In this document: in pieces, positions 15,748 to 23,708 of the stretch
Layout: each line of letters begins with the position of its first letter
Position numbering within the stretch: the stretch's first letter is position 1
NCBI GenBank assembly: GCA_028709785.1
Contig: JAQUTK010000032.1
Coordinates: forward strand, 1-40,575
DNA: 40,575 nucleotides
Reading direction: 5' to 3'
Origin: Bacteroidales bacterium
GTDB lineage: Bacteria; Bacteroidota; Bacteroidia; Bacteroidales; JAQUTK01
Program-made: the position numbers and the translations under genes
Notes under the pieces: generated by a model
The model's database searches: none
What the model was told of the DNA's origin: nothing
The model's input: the letters and a program-made list of their open reading frames with translations, nothing else

Positions 15748-15792
15748 ATGCGGCTTATTCGCCTGCGCTGTCCGCAAAATATGCGGCTTATT
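15748..15792. repeat. Direct repeat ATGCGGCTTATT upstream of the Fic gene
   Basis: The 12-mer occurs at 15748-15759 and 15781-15792, 33 bases apart, with a GGCTTA remnant just before the first copy. A CCGCA/TGCGG inverted pair overlaps the second. This may be an upstream control region. Confidence 0.45.
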
Positions 15793-15813
15793 TTGTGGTT
15801 TTAGCTGCAAAAG

Positions 15814-15845
15814 TTTGTTTTATACAATTTCACTATCTAATTTAG
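15814..15845 (+). promoter_or_regulatory. Promoter of the Fic gene
   Basis: TTTG (15814-15817), 20 bases, TAATTTAG (15838-15845), one mismatch from TAnnTTTG. It gives a leader of about 16 bases. Confidence 0.55.
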
Positions 15846-15862
15846 CGGTTATAATTAGATAG
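15833..15862. promoter_or_regulatory. Palindromic operator at the Fic promoter
   Basis: CTATCTAATT (15833-15842) and AATTAGATAG (15853-15862) are exact complements around a 10-base spacer. The site covers the -7 box and predicted start site and ends 3 bases before the ATG. It looks like a repressor site, possibly for the Fic protein's own winged-helix region. Confidence 0.65.
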
Positions 15863-15865
15863 GAT

Positions 15866-17146
15866 ATGTTTATTCATGAAAGAGAAAAATGGACAGATTT
15901 TCGGTGGGATACCAACCAACTGGTTGATGTCCTGTCGCAAGTAAATCGTGAAACCGGTTTTCTTGCGGGAAGATTGAGTGCTATCGGATTCGATGCACAA
16001 CTGTCTACAGCTGCTGAAACCATTGCTAATGACATTGTGGCTTCATCGGCCATTGAAGGTATTATTCTTGATTCGTCAGAAGTGCGATCTTCCGTAGCTC
16101 GAAAATTGGGCATCAAAGTTGCTGATGAAAAAGCTTCAACGCATTATGTAGATGGCATTGTAGAAATGATGCTCGATGCTACAGCAAATTATCTCGAGCC
16201 GCTATCTGAAAAAAGGCTTTTCTCCTGGCATGGGGCATTATTTCCCACAGGACGAAGTGGACTTTCGGAAATTCATGTTGGAGCCTATCGCATAGAGCCC
16301 ATGCAAGTTGTGTCCGGCATGTTTGGCCGTGAGAAGGTACATTATCGTGCACCTGAAGCTGAGAAAGTCCCTGCAGAGATGAAGACTTTTATCGATTGGC
16401 TCAACGATAAAGATGTCAAGCCATCATATATCAAATCTGCTATTGCACATTTCTGGTTTGTGAGCATTCACCCTTTTGATGATGGAAATGGCCGAATAGC
16501 ACGAGCCATCTCAGATATGATTCTATCCCAGGCCGAAAGTAACGGACAGCGTTTCTATAGCGTTTCTTATGAGATAAATAAGGAGAAATCGGCATACTAT
16601 GATGTACTTGAGCGCACTCAGCATGGTGAAGGCGACCTGACCGAATGGCTGACATGGTATCTGAAATGCATCGACAATGCTGTAATGGAGTCGTATACCA
16701 TGTTGAGTGGCGTTCTTCGCAAGTCAATCTTCTGGCGCTTACATTCACAGAGTCCTTTGTCTGAGCGTGAGAAAAATGTACTTAATGCATATCTAGATGG
16801 ATATGAAGCCAAACTTACTATTAAGAATTATGCCAAGTTATGCCAAATTTCTACGGATACTGCCGCACGTGATATTCACGATCTGGAGGATAAAGGTGTG
16901 CTTCGCATGGCTCAAGGCAGAGTAAGGGATGCATCCTATTCCCTGGTTTATTCACATGATGCGTTGCAATATGAGAATCTGACTGCTACCGAGCATGACG
17001 GCAAACATTACATATCAGCCATATTTTCAGGCCAAAGAACAATTGAAGAGCGAATCTCCGATATCGATTGGCTAAGATTTTCTCAGAAAGAAGTCACCTT
17101 GCAGGATTTGGCCTACACGTATTTCGTATTCCTAAAAATGGGATAA
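15866..17146 (+). CDS. Class II Fic protein (DUF4172-Fic-winged helix) with extra C-terminus
   Basis: This 426-residue Fic enzyme probably transfers AMP from ATP to hydroxyl groups of target proteins. Residues 1-85 are the DUF4172-type N-terminus. They hold the inhibitory helix motif SSAIEG (S60, E64, G65), so it is a self-inhibited class II protein. The catalytic motif HPFDDGNGRIAR is at 202-213 and the flap region near VGAYRIEPMQVVSG (138-151). Residues 300-355 look like a winged helix (LSEREKNVLNAYLDG, STDTAARDIHDLEDKGVL). Related proteins usually end near here. This one continues for about 65 residues (362-426) with an unrecognised segment. A palindromic operator overlaps the promoter. 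All catalytic residues are intact; targets are unknown. Confidence 0.92.
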   Translation: MFIHEREKWTDFRWDTNQLVDVLSQVNRETGFLAGRLSAIGFDAQLSTAAETIANDIVASSAIEGIILDSSEVRSSVARKLGIKVADEKASTHYVDGIVEMMLDATANYLEPLSEKRLFSWHGALFPTGRSGLSEIHVGAYRIEPMQVVSGMFGREKVHYRAPEAEKVPAEMKTFIDWLNDKDVKPSYIKSAIAHFWFVSIHPFDDGNGRIARAISDMILSQAESNGQRFYSVSYEINKEKSAYYDVLERTQHGEGDLTEWLTWYLKCIDNAVMESYTMLSGVLRKSIFWRLHSQSPLSEREKNVLNAYLDGYEAKLTIKNYAKLCQISTDTAARDIHDLEDKGVLRMAQGRVRDASYSLVYSHDALQYENLTATEHDGKHYISAIFSGQRTIEERISDIDWLRFSQKEVTLQDLAYTYFVFLKMG

Positions 17147-17263
17147 TAAATCCATCATACATACTATTAAGCGCTACACAACCATATATTCTATTTCCAA
17201 AATGTTCTCTACTGTAGCGATGCTTATAGCGGGTTGATCAGCTGACAGGCACAAGTGATAAAT

Positions 17264-17301
17264 AAAAAAAGTCTCACAATATTGATATTGTGAGACTTTT
17301 T
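17264..17301. terminator. Bidirectional terminator between the Fic gene and tRNA-Lys
   Basis: GTCTCACAATAT (17271-17282) and ATATTGTGAGAC (17285-17296) are exact complements, flanked by seven A on one side and five T on the other. It can end the tRNA transcript (minus) and the Fic transcript (plus). Confidence 0.85.
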
Positions 17302-17334
17302 CGATCCATATTTGCCGTTAGGCTTCATCTTTTG

Positions 17335-17407
17335 TGATCCGCTTGGGGCTCGAACCCAAGACCCCAACATTAAAAGTGTTGTGCTCTACCAACTGAGCTA
17401 GCGAATC
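17335..17407 (-). tRNA. tRNA-Lys (anticodon UUU)
   Basis: The minus strand folds as a standard tRNA of 73 bases: acceptor GATTCGC/GCGGATC, D arm GCTC/GAGC, anticodon stem CAACA/TGTTG around CTTTTAA, T arm TTGGG/CCCAA with TTCGAGC, and discriminator A. CCA is not encoded. It has its own consensus promoter and terminator, so it is a single-gene unit. The accessory genes lie on its 3' side. Confidence 0.97.
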
Positions 17408-17433
17408 GATCCGTTTGATTTTTAAATCGGGTG

Positions 17434-17464
17434 CAAAGGTAGCGCTTATTTCTTAAGATGCAAA
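17434..17464 (-). promoter_or_regulatory. Consensus promoter of tRNA-Lys
   Basis: On the minus strand TTTG (17464-17461), 19 bases, then TACCTTTG (17441-17434), a full match to the Bacteroidetes consensus. The start site would be about 22 bases before the mature tRNA end. Confidence 0.85.
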
Positions 17465-17589
17465 CATTCGCTTGTTCTTTTTCGCACAAAGTGCCATTTT
17501 TGTTGCATTCAAACGGTTTTTCTTCCTTTTCTTATGGTTGGTAGAAAGCTTTATACTACTTTTACTACTCTTTCAAACAAGATTGAATT

Positions 17590-18996
17590 ATGAACAGGAC
17601 GGTTTTGCTTTCACTGCTGCTTTTGATACAATGTCATGTTCTTTGGAGTGTAAACAAGGAACTGGATAATGCATCGATCGCTTATTATGTAACGGATGAT
17701 AAGGGGCATGTGATTGCTCATAAAGAAGAACAGAAAAGTTTGACCCCAGCTTCGATAACTAAAACACTGACCACAGCTACGGTGTTGGAGATGTATGGCG
17801 GAACCCATCGGTTTCGTACCACGCTTCAGTATGATGGGTCGATCGGGAAAGATGGTACGCTGAATGGAAATATCTATATCAAAGGAGAGGGCGATCCGAC
17901 ACTGGGTAGTTGCTATTTTCAAACGGATCGCAATCTGTTTCTGAAACAATGGATGGAGGCGGTCAGACAAGCGGGCATTCAATCTGTCACCGGAGGAGTG
18001 ATTGCTGATGAGAGCTATTTTGACCGGGAGGGTGTCTCTGCGAAATGGATTCGCGAGGATATCGGTAATTATTTCGCTGCGGGTGCGTATGGAGTGGGTG
18101 TCTATGATAACCGATATGTTTTGTATTTGAAGAGTGGAGGGGTTGGTTCGCCGGCAGAGATTGTGAGTACTGATCCTGAAATGAAGGAGATGCGCTTTGT
18201 CACTCATGTCAGGGCAGCTGCCAATACAAAAGATAGTGTGTACATTAACGGCGAACCGTTTTCGATGCAGCGGACGCTTTTTGGAACGATGCCTGCCAAT
18301 CAAACAGCCTTTGCTGTAAAAGGAGATATTCCCGATCCTGCCTTGTTTTTGGCGACTCTTGTGCGAAATGAACTGATCCGAAAAGGGGTGTCGGTGAAAG
18401 GAGAGCCAACTTCATATCGCTTGCTCGACGAACAAAACAGATGGAAAGAGTCAAAGCGCACGGATCTTTGTGTGACGGAGTCACCGGTGCTGAGCGAGAT
18501 TGTTGCTGTGACCAATCATGAGAGTAACAATATGTTTGCAGAACATCTCATCAAACATATCGGAATGAAAGGGAAAGGGGGATCGACCCGGTATGGAGTG
18601 TGGGCGTTGAAGGATTATTGGGCACAAAGGGGCGTTTCTACAAAGGGTGTGATAATGCAGGATGGGAGTGGATTATCTCCGATGAATGCGATTACTCCCC
18701 GTTTCTTTGTGGATGTACTCAACAAAATGCGTAAAAGCAAGGAGTTTGCCACTTTTGAGAATTCGCTGATGCTTGCCGGCGATCCCGAGAGCTCGAGTTT
18801 TCTGGCAAAGACGCGACTGAAGCAGCATGCGCGGTTTAAAAGTGGTAGCTTTAGCGGGGTTCTTTGCTATGTAGGGTATGTGACGCTGAGAGAAAAAAGA
18901 TACACTTTTGCTGTTATGGTTAATCATTTCGACGTTCCTCAGTCGGTTGCGAAGGCGGAAATTGAAAATATTTTGCTCCAAGTGATTCCACGATAA
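17590..18996 (+). CDS. dacB: D-alanyl-D-alanine carboxypeptidase/endopeptidase, PBP4 (S13) type
   Basis: This 468-residue serine peptidase trims or cuts peptidoglycan peptides in the periplasm. A signal peptide covers about residues 1-20. The three active-site motifs are SITK (S55-K58, nucleophile S55), SNN (312-314) and KSG (417-419). The long insert between the first two motifs is typical of class C penicillin-binding proteins. An upstream TACTTTTA (17557-17564) is a near-match -7 box. A conserved unknown gene and rsmI follow on the same strand, but a separate -7 box lies between, so it is probably transcribed alone. Confidence 0.93.
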   Translation: MNRTVLLSLLLLIQCHVLWSVNKELDNASIAYYVTDDKGHVIAHKEEQKSLTPASITKTLTTATVLEMYGGTHRFRTTLQYDGSIGKDGTLNGNIYIKGEGDPTLGSCYFQTDRNLFLKQWMEAVRQAGIQSVTGGVIADESYFDREGVSAKWIREDIGNYFAAGAYGVGVYDNRYVLYLKSGGVGSPAEIVSTDPEMKEMRFVTHVRAAANTKDSVYINGEPFSMQRTLFGTMPANQTAFAVKGDIPDPALFLATLVRNELIRKGVSVKGEPTSYRLLDEQNRWKESKRTDLCVTESPVLSEIVAVTNHESNNMFAEHLIKHIGMKGKGGSTRYGVWALKDYWAQRGVSTKGVIMQDGSGLSPMNAITPRFFVDVLNKMRKSKEFATFENSLMLAGDPESSSFLAKTRLKQHARFKSGSFSGVLCYVGYVTLREKRYTFAVMVNHFDVPQSVAKAEIENILLQVIPR

Positions 18997-19006
18997 TAAA
19001 AAGAAG

Positions 19007-19014
19007 TAATTTTG
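19007..19014 (+). promoter_or_regulatory. -7 promoter box of the conserved unknown gene
   Basis: TAATTTTG is an exact match. It puts the start site near 19019, which excludes the TTG at 19017 and favours the ATG at 19053. Confidence 0.55.
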
Positions 19015-19052
19015 CGTTGTCTAAGAAAAAGAACTTAAAATTTGAGACGATT

Positions 19053-19682
19053 ATGGGATACTATCAGGAAATAGATATTATACTGAATGATATCAAAGAG
19101 TTACAGGAAATGGTCGTCGGTTTTCGTCATGAGACCAATGTTCCTGAATTTATTATTCGTCTGGCTGAAAATAAAGCGGAGAAGATTAAAAGCAGACTGA
19201 ACACCCTCAAAGAGGAGGCTGCACTGACAGAACAACAGAATAAGACCGCCTCTGCTCAATCAGATTCAGTGGATATCAGAGTGACCGAACAGACAGAAAT
19301 ATCTGTTGTTGAGTCTGTGAGTATTGAAGAGGATGCAATATCTGTTGAGGAGGGTAAAGCTGTTGAATCGATTGCTCCTTCTGATGGTCTTGCTGATACG
19401 ATCAATGAATTGCTTGCTTCACGTCCGCACTCTTTGCATGAATCGCTCGAAAAAAGACTGGTAGTTGATGTGCGTAAGGCTTTGAGTTTGAATGACCGTT
19501 TTCGCTTTCAACGGGAGTTGTTTACGAATGACGCGAAGTATATGGATAAGGTGCTTGATGAGATAGGCTCCTTTAAAAGTCTGGCTGAAGTCCTGGAATA
19601 TTTGAAAGAGAAGTTTAACTGGAGCAAAGACAATGAACCGGCGATGGACTTTATCAAGATAGTGATCAAAAAATTCTCCTAA
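19053..19682 (+). CDS. Conserved Bacteroidales protein of unknown function
   Basis: About 209 residues, soluble, in three parts. Residues 1-60 are an amphipathic helical segment (NDIKELQEMVVGFRHE, then FIIRLAENKAEKIKSRL). A glutamate- and serine-rich variable linker covers about 65-120. The conserved C-terminal domain runs from INELLASRPHSLHESL to the end, with DVRKALSLNDRFRFQRELF and DAKYMDKVLDEIGSF. That C-terminal pattern recurs in Bacteroidales proteins of this size, but I know no function. The open frame reaches a TTG at 19017; the promoter position favours this ATG. It lies 14 bases before rsmI and is probably co-transcribed with it. Confidence 0.8.
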   Translation: MGYYQEIDIILNDIKELQEMVVGFRHETNVPEFIIRLAENKAEKIKSRLNTLKEEAALTEQQNKTASAQSDSVDIRVTEQTEISVVESVSIEEDAISVEEGKAVESIAPSDGLADTINELLASRPHSLHESLEKRLVVDVRKALSLNDRFRFQRELFTNDAKYMDKVLDEIGSFKSLAEVLEYLKEKFNWSKDNEPAMDFIKIVIKKFS

Positions 19683-19696
19683 TATAGCTACAAGGA

Positions 19697-20371
19697 ATGG
19701 GAAAACTGTTTGTCGTCCCAACACCGGTCGGTAATCTGGAAGATATGACTTTCCGCGCGATACGTGTGCTGAAAGAGGTAGATTTCATTCTGGCGGAAGA
19801 TACACGAACCAGTGGCATTCTCCTGAAACATTTTGAGATTAAGAATAAACTGCTTTCTCATCATAAATTCAACGAACATAAGACAGTGGAAAACATTGCT
19901 TTGCGTTTGAAGGCGGGTGAGACAGGTGCGTTGATTTCTGATGCCGGAACTCCATCGATTTCTGATCCGGGTTATCTGTTGGTGCATGCCTGTGTGATGC
20001 TGGATGTGGATGTGGAGTGTCTCCCGGGTGCGACAGCATTTGTACCTGCTTTGGTTAATTCGGGCTTGCCGAGTGAGAAGTTTTGTTTTGAGGGATTTCT
20101 TCCGCCCAAGAAAGGACGTAATAAACGCATGGAGGAGTTGAAAGAAGAACGCCGGACAATGGTCTTTTATGAGTCTCCGTATCGGGTGCTGAAAACGCTG
20201 GAACAGTTTGCCGAGGCTTTTGGAGCCGATCGACAGGTCTCTGTTTCGAGGGAGATATCAAAAATATATAATGAAACAGTGCGTGGAACATTGGAGGAAG
20301 TGATTGCTCATTTTAAAGAAAAAGAGCCGAAAGGTGAGTTTGTAATTGTACTCGCCGGGTCTGAAAAATAA
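19697..20371 (+). CDS. rsmI: 16S rRNA (cytidine(1402)-2'-O)-methyltransferase
   Basis: This 224-residue SAM-dependent methyltransferase of the tetrapyrrole-methylase fold modifies C1402 in the 16S decoding centre. Family signatures are clear: VPTPVGNLEDMTFRAI (residues 6-21), ILAEDTRTSGILLKHF, LISDAGTPSISDPGYLL, LPGATAFVPALVNSGLP, and FEGFLPPKKGRNKR. It is the short form lacking the C-terminal extension of the E. coli protein, as usual in Bacteroidetes. It follows the conserved unknown gene by 14 bases and precedes the lipoprotein gene by 23. Confidence 0.96.
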   Translation: MGKLFVVPTPVGNLEDMTFRAIRVLKEVDFILAEDTRTSGILLKHFEIKNKLLSHHKFNEHKTVENIALRLKAGETGALISDAGTPSISDPGYLLVHACVMLDVDVECLPGATAFVPALVNSGLPSEKFCFEGFLPPKKGRNKRMEELKEERRTMVFYESPYRVLKTLEQFAEAFGADRQVSVSREISKIYNETVRGTLEEVIAHFKEKEPKGEFVIVLAGSEK

Positions 20372-20394
20372 GTTTTAAACTAAAAAAGGAAAGT

Positions 20395-21249
20395 ATGAAA
20401 AAGATTGTGATGTTGTTTGCCTTGGTTGTATTGGTTGCTTCATGCGGTAAGCAATCAGATTCTTATAAACAATTGAAGGCTGAGAATGATTCGTTGATGG
20501 AAGTTCACGCTGCTCAGACTGCTGAATTTAATGAGACAATGGCGGTGCTGAATGATGTGGAAGAGAACTTTACCAAACTGCGTGAAGCGGAGAATTATCT
20601 GACCGTGCAAAATGTATCAACCGGAGAGTTGTCGCAGACTCAGAAGGAACGGATCACGGAGAACTTTGAACTGTTCTCTGAAATATTGAAGAAAAACAAA
20701 GAGGATCTGACACGTCTTCAACAACAGTATGCCTCTTCAAAGAAGCAATCTTCTGAATTGAAAAAAACGATTAAACGTTTGCAGGAAGAGCTTGAGACCA
20801 AATCGGCTTTGATCCTTTCTTTGCAGAACGAACTGGGTGCACGTGACGAGAAGATTCGCGAACTGTCGCTTTCTGTTGAGAGTCTTACTTCTAATGTTAG
20901 TGATTTGAGCCAGCAGACTGAAGAACAAAAAGAGGCTTTGGCGAAACAGGATGCTGAGATCAATACTGTAAGGTATATGTTTGGAACTTCGAAAGAACTG
21001 AAAGACTATAAGGTATTGGTGGATGGCAAAGTGCTTCGTGCAAACTTTAATCCGGATGACTTTATCAAGGCTGATAGCCGCGAACTGACCAGCATTCCTC
21101 TTTCTGCAAAGAGTGCGAAAGTGCTTACCAGTCACCCTTCAGACTCATATAAACTAGTCAAAGGTGCTGATAAGAAGCTGACACTGATGATTGTGGATAC
21201 AAAGAAGTTCTGGAGTTCTTCGAAGTATCTGGTTATTCAGGTAGACTAA
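20395..21249 (+). CDS. Coiled-coil lipoprotein
   Basis: This 284-residue protein begins with a lipoprotein signal ending in VASC, so Cys17 should be lipidated. The next residues GKQSDS lack the acidic surface-export stretch. Residues 20-190 are strongly heptad-like and charged (a long coiled coil, for example LKKTIKRLQEELETKSALI). Residues 195-284 form a compact beta-rich domain (GTSKELKDYKVLVDG, SYKLVKGADKKLTLMIVD). It should be a periplasmic, membrane-anchored protein, perhaps an envelope tether or structural factor. I recognise the type as common in Bacteroidales but know no function. It is last in the run from the conserved unknown gene and ends at a very strong terminator. Confidence 0.85.
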   Translation: MKKIVMLFALVVLVASCGKQSDSYKQLKAENDSLMEVHAAQTAEFNETMAVLNDVEENFTKLREAENYLTVQNVSTGELSQTQKERITENFELFSEILKKNKEDLTRLQQQYASSKKQSSELKKTIKRLQEELETKSALILSLQNELGARDEKIRELSLSVESLTSNVSDLSQQTEEQKEALAKQDAEINTVRYMFGTSKELKDYKVLVDGKVLRANFNPDDFIKADSRELTSIPLSAKSAKVLTSHPSDSYKLVKGADKKLTLMIVDTKKFWSSSKYLVIQVD

Positions 21250-21253
21250 TTTG

Positions 21254-21320
21254 CTGTGACTATCTATAAAAATGGAGGTTGCCCCATCGGGGCAACCTCC
21301 ATTTTTATAGATAGTCACAG
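21254..21320. terminator. Very strong bidirectional terminator, 32-bp perfect stem
   Basis: Positions 21254-21285 are exactly complementary to 21289-21320 around a 3-base ATC loop. The core is GGAGGTTGCCCC, preceded by five A and extended outward by a further 15 perfect pairs. It lies between the convergent lipoprotein and mlaF genes. Confidence 0.93.
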
Positions 21321-21332
21321 GCAGTAGCCTGA

Positions 21333-22109
21333 TTAGCCTTCGTCTTCCATTAGACCGATCTCAATATTTTTGACTTTCTTGAACAGGTTGGATGCAAAGA
21401 TAAAATCATTCAGTTTCTTATTGCTCGACGTGATAATTTTGTCCTTGCTGCCATTCCATTCCAGCTTGCCTTCGTGGATGAAAACAATGTTGTCTCCGTT
21501 TTCCATTACGGAGTTCATGTCGTGTGTGTTGATTATCGTGGTGATGTTGTATTCTTGGGTGATCTCTTTGATCAGTTGGTCGATAACAATGGAGGTCTTG
21601 GGGTCAAGTCCGGAATTAGGTTCGTCGCAGAAAAGATATTTGGGCTTCAATGTAATGGCACGGGCTATCGCCACGCGCTTTTTCATGCCCCCACTGATTT
21701 CTGCCGGTGAAAGGTGACCAATGTCATGCAGATTAACCCGGTCCAGGCAGGATAAAGCGCGTTCGGCACGCTCTTTGTAACGCATATTTGAAAACATGTT
21801 GAGAGGAAACATTACATTCTCCAGGACGGTGAGTGAGTCAAACAGTGCGGAATTCTGAAATAGCATTCCTATTTCACGACGCAGCATCTTGGTTTCTTGC
21901 CTGTTCATGTTGAGCAGGTTGCGCCCATCGTAGTTAATCTCCCCCTTCTCCGGAGTCATAAGTCCGATGATGCACTTCATAAGCACAGTCTTTCCGGAAC
22001 CACTCTGACCAATCACCAGATTTGTTTGACCGGGAAGGAATGAAGTGGAAATGCTCTTTAGCACTTCCTTATCGTCAAAGGTCTTTGAAACTGATTTCAG
22101 CTCAATCAT
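21333..22109 (-). CDS. mlaF: Lipid-transport ABC ATPase, MlaF type
   Basis: This 258-residue ABC ATPase has Walker A GQSGSGKT (33-40), signature SGGMKKR near residue 139, and Walker B YLFCDEPNSGLDP. The CDEPNSGLDP form and the MkL-like N-terminus (IELKSVSKTFDDKEVLKSIS) mark the Mla/Tgd/Mce branch that moves phospholipids between membranes. It overlaps mlaE by four bases, so translation is coupled. No MCE-domain (MlaD) gene follows; the transcript ends at the terminator just past the stop. The partner must be encoded elsewhere. Confidence 0.93.
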   Translation of the reverse strand: MIELKSVSKTFDDKEVLKSISTSFLPGQTNLVIGQSGSGKTVLMKCIIGLMTPEKGEINYDGRNLLNMNRQETKMLRREIGMLFQNSALFDSLTVLENVMFPLNMFSNMRYKERAERALSCLDRVNLHDIGHLSPAEISGGMKKRVAIARAITLKPKYLFCDEPNSGLDPKTSIVIDQLIKEITQEYNITTIINTHDMNSVMENGDNIVFIHEGKLEWNGSKDKIITSSNKKLNDFIFASNLFKKVKNIEIGLMEDEG

Positions 22110-22846
22110 GTCAATAGTAATTGGGTGAGCACTAAGTCGGCAATAAGAATCGTAATACTGCTCATCACAACAGAGTCGGTGCTGGCTTTTCCCACTTCAA
22201 GGGAACCTCCTTTTACATAATAGCCATAATAGCCGGCTATGGAAGCAATGAGAAACGAATATACCAATGTCTTAATGATAGAATATTTGATATAAAAAGG
22301 CACGAAAAAGGTTTGTAGTCCGTACAGATAATTGTCTGTTGTAATCAGGTCGGTAAAGATACTGACCATGTAACCTCCCACTATTCCGATGATCATACTG
22401 AATATAACCAATATGGGACTGAACAGAACCAATCCGACTATTTTGGGAAGGATCAGAAAGTTGGCTGAGTTGACTCCCATAATATCCAGGGCATCAATCT
22501 GCTCGGTGATGCGCATGGTGCCTATTTCTGATGCGATGTTTGAACCGACTTTGCCGGCCAACAGCAAACACATAATCGTTGAAGAGAATTCAAGAAGCAG
22601 GATGTCGCGGGTAACCAGTCCGGTGGTGTATTTGGGTAACATCGGATTATCCACACGAAGACGGATCTGAATGGTGATTACAGCGCCAATGAAGAAAGAA
22701 ATAATCAAGACGATAATAATCGAACTTACTCCCAGATTGTTCATCTCACGGACGATCTGTTTGCAGGTTTCCCTAAACCGATCCGGCCGCGTCAGGACTT
22801 TTTGCATGAGAAGGGTGTATTCACCGACTTTATTGAGTGCTGACAT
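22106..22846 (-). CDS. mlaE: Lipid-transport ABC permease, MlaE type
   Basis: This 246-residue inner-membrane permease has an N-terminal amphipathic helix and about five membrane helices. The MlaE family segments are present: FFIGAVITIQI, ISEIGTMRITEQIDALDIMGVN (here ASEIGTMRITEQIDALD), FLILPKIVGLVL and GYYVKGGSLEVGKASTDSVV. With MlaF it forms the ABC core for phospholipid transfer that keeps outer-membrane asymmetry. It shares a short divergent promoter region with lptB. Confidence 0.94.
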   Translation of the reverse strand: MSALNKVGEYTLLMQKVLTRPDRFRETCKQIVREMNNLGVSSIIIVLIISFFIGAVITIQIRLRVDNPMLPKYTTGLVTRDILLLEFSSTIMCLLLAGKVGSNIASEIGTMRITEQIDALDIMGVNSANFLILPKIVGLVLFSPILVIFSMIIGIVGGYMVSIFTDLITTDNYLYGLQTFFVPFYIKYSIIKTLVYSFLIASIAGYYGYYVKGGSLEVGKASTDSVVMSSITILIADLVLTQLLLT

Positions 22847-22873
22847 TCTTTGTTTTTATCTGCGTTAAAAGTA

Positions 22874-22881
22874 CAAAGGTA
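22874..22881 (-). promoter_or_regulatory. -7 promoter box of mlaEF
   Basis: The minus strand reads TACCTTTG, an exact match, in the 102-base divergent gap. No clear -33 box. Confidence 0.5.
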
Positions 22882-22922
22882 ATTATTTTGCCGTAAACGC
22901 CGTTTTTCGTACGATAAATTAT

Positions 22923-22930
22923 TACTTTTG
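22923..22930 (+). promoter_or_regulatory. -7 promoter box of lptB
   Basis: TACTTTTG is an exact match. The start site would be near 22935, so the TTG at 22928 cannot be the start codon and the ATG at 22949 is preferred. Confidence 0.55.
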
Positions 22931-22948
22931 TCGGCAAATGAGCATGCT

Positions 22949-23704
22949 ATGAGCGAAGAACCGATGATACTACGTACCGAGAATTTGGTAAAAAAATATC
23001 GAACAAGAACAGTGGTAAACCATGTTTCCATCAATGTAAAACAGGGGGAGATTGTTGGATTGCTCGGACCGAATGGCGCCGGTAAGACTACTTCCTTTTA
23101 TATGACTGTCGGACTTATCACGCCCAATGAAGGTAAGATTTTTCTGAATGATACAGAAATCACCTCTTTCCCTGTGTATAAACGTGCTCAAAATGGTATT
23201 GGCTATCTGGCTCAGGAGGCTTCCATCTTCAGGAAGATGACTGTAGAGGATAATATACGTGCGGTTCTGGAAATGACGAACACGTCAAAGGAGTATCAGA
23301 AAGATAAACTGGAGAATCTGATCAGTGAGTTTAGTTTGCAAAAGGTGCGAAAGAATCTTGGGGATCAGCTTTCAGGAGGCGAGAGAAGAAGAACCGAAAT
23401 AGCCCGTTGTCTGGCAATAGATCCGAAATTTATTATGTTGGATGAACCTTTTGCCGGTGTGGACCCTATCGCTGTTGAGGATATTCAGTCTATTGTGTTC
23501 AGGTTGAAAGATAAAAACATAGGTATTTTGATTACCGACCATAATGTTCACGAGACGTTGAGCATCACAGATCGTGCCTATCTGCTTTTTGAAGGAAAGA
23601 TCTTGTTTCAGGGAACTGCGGAAGAACTTGCCGCTAATCAGATTGTTCGGGAGAAATATCTGGGTGTCAACTTTGAACTGAGAAAAAAAGTGGCAACCCT
23701 CTAA
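22949..23704 (+). CDS. lptB: LPS export ABC transporter ATPase
   Basis: About 251 residues starting [13 protein letters not shown]. It powers extraction of lipopolysaccharide from the inner membrane with LptF/LptG. Walker A is GPNGAGKTT, the Q-loop is [14 protein letters not shown], the signature is [15 protein letters not shown] and Walker B is [16 protein letters not shown], all in the LptB-specific form. [19 protein letters not shown] is also typical. The start was chosen from the promoter position; an open frame seven codons longer exists. It diverges from mlaE and converges with the CPBP protease gene four bases from its stop. Confidence 0.96.
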   Translation: MSEEPMILRTENLVKKYRTRTVVNHVSINVKQGEIVGLLGPNGAGKTTSFYMTVGLITPNEGKIFLNDTEITSFPVYKRAQNGIGYLAQEASIFRKMTVEDNIRAVLEMTNTSKEYQKDKLENLISEFSLQKVRKNLGDQLSGGERRRTEIARCLAIDPKFIMLDEPFAGVDPIAVEDIQSIVFRLKDKNIGILITDHNVHETLSITDRAYLLFEGKILFQGTAEELAANQIVREKYLGVNFELRKKVATL

Positions 23705-23708
23705 AGAG

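Noticed and set aside
17335..17360. Attachment-site duplicate of the tRNA-Lys 3' end in the accessory stretch
   Set aside because: Read through 13.0-17.3 kb for a copy of the acceptor/T-arm sequence and found none.
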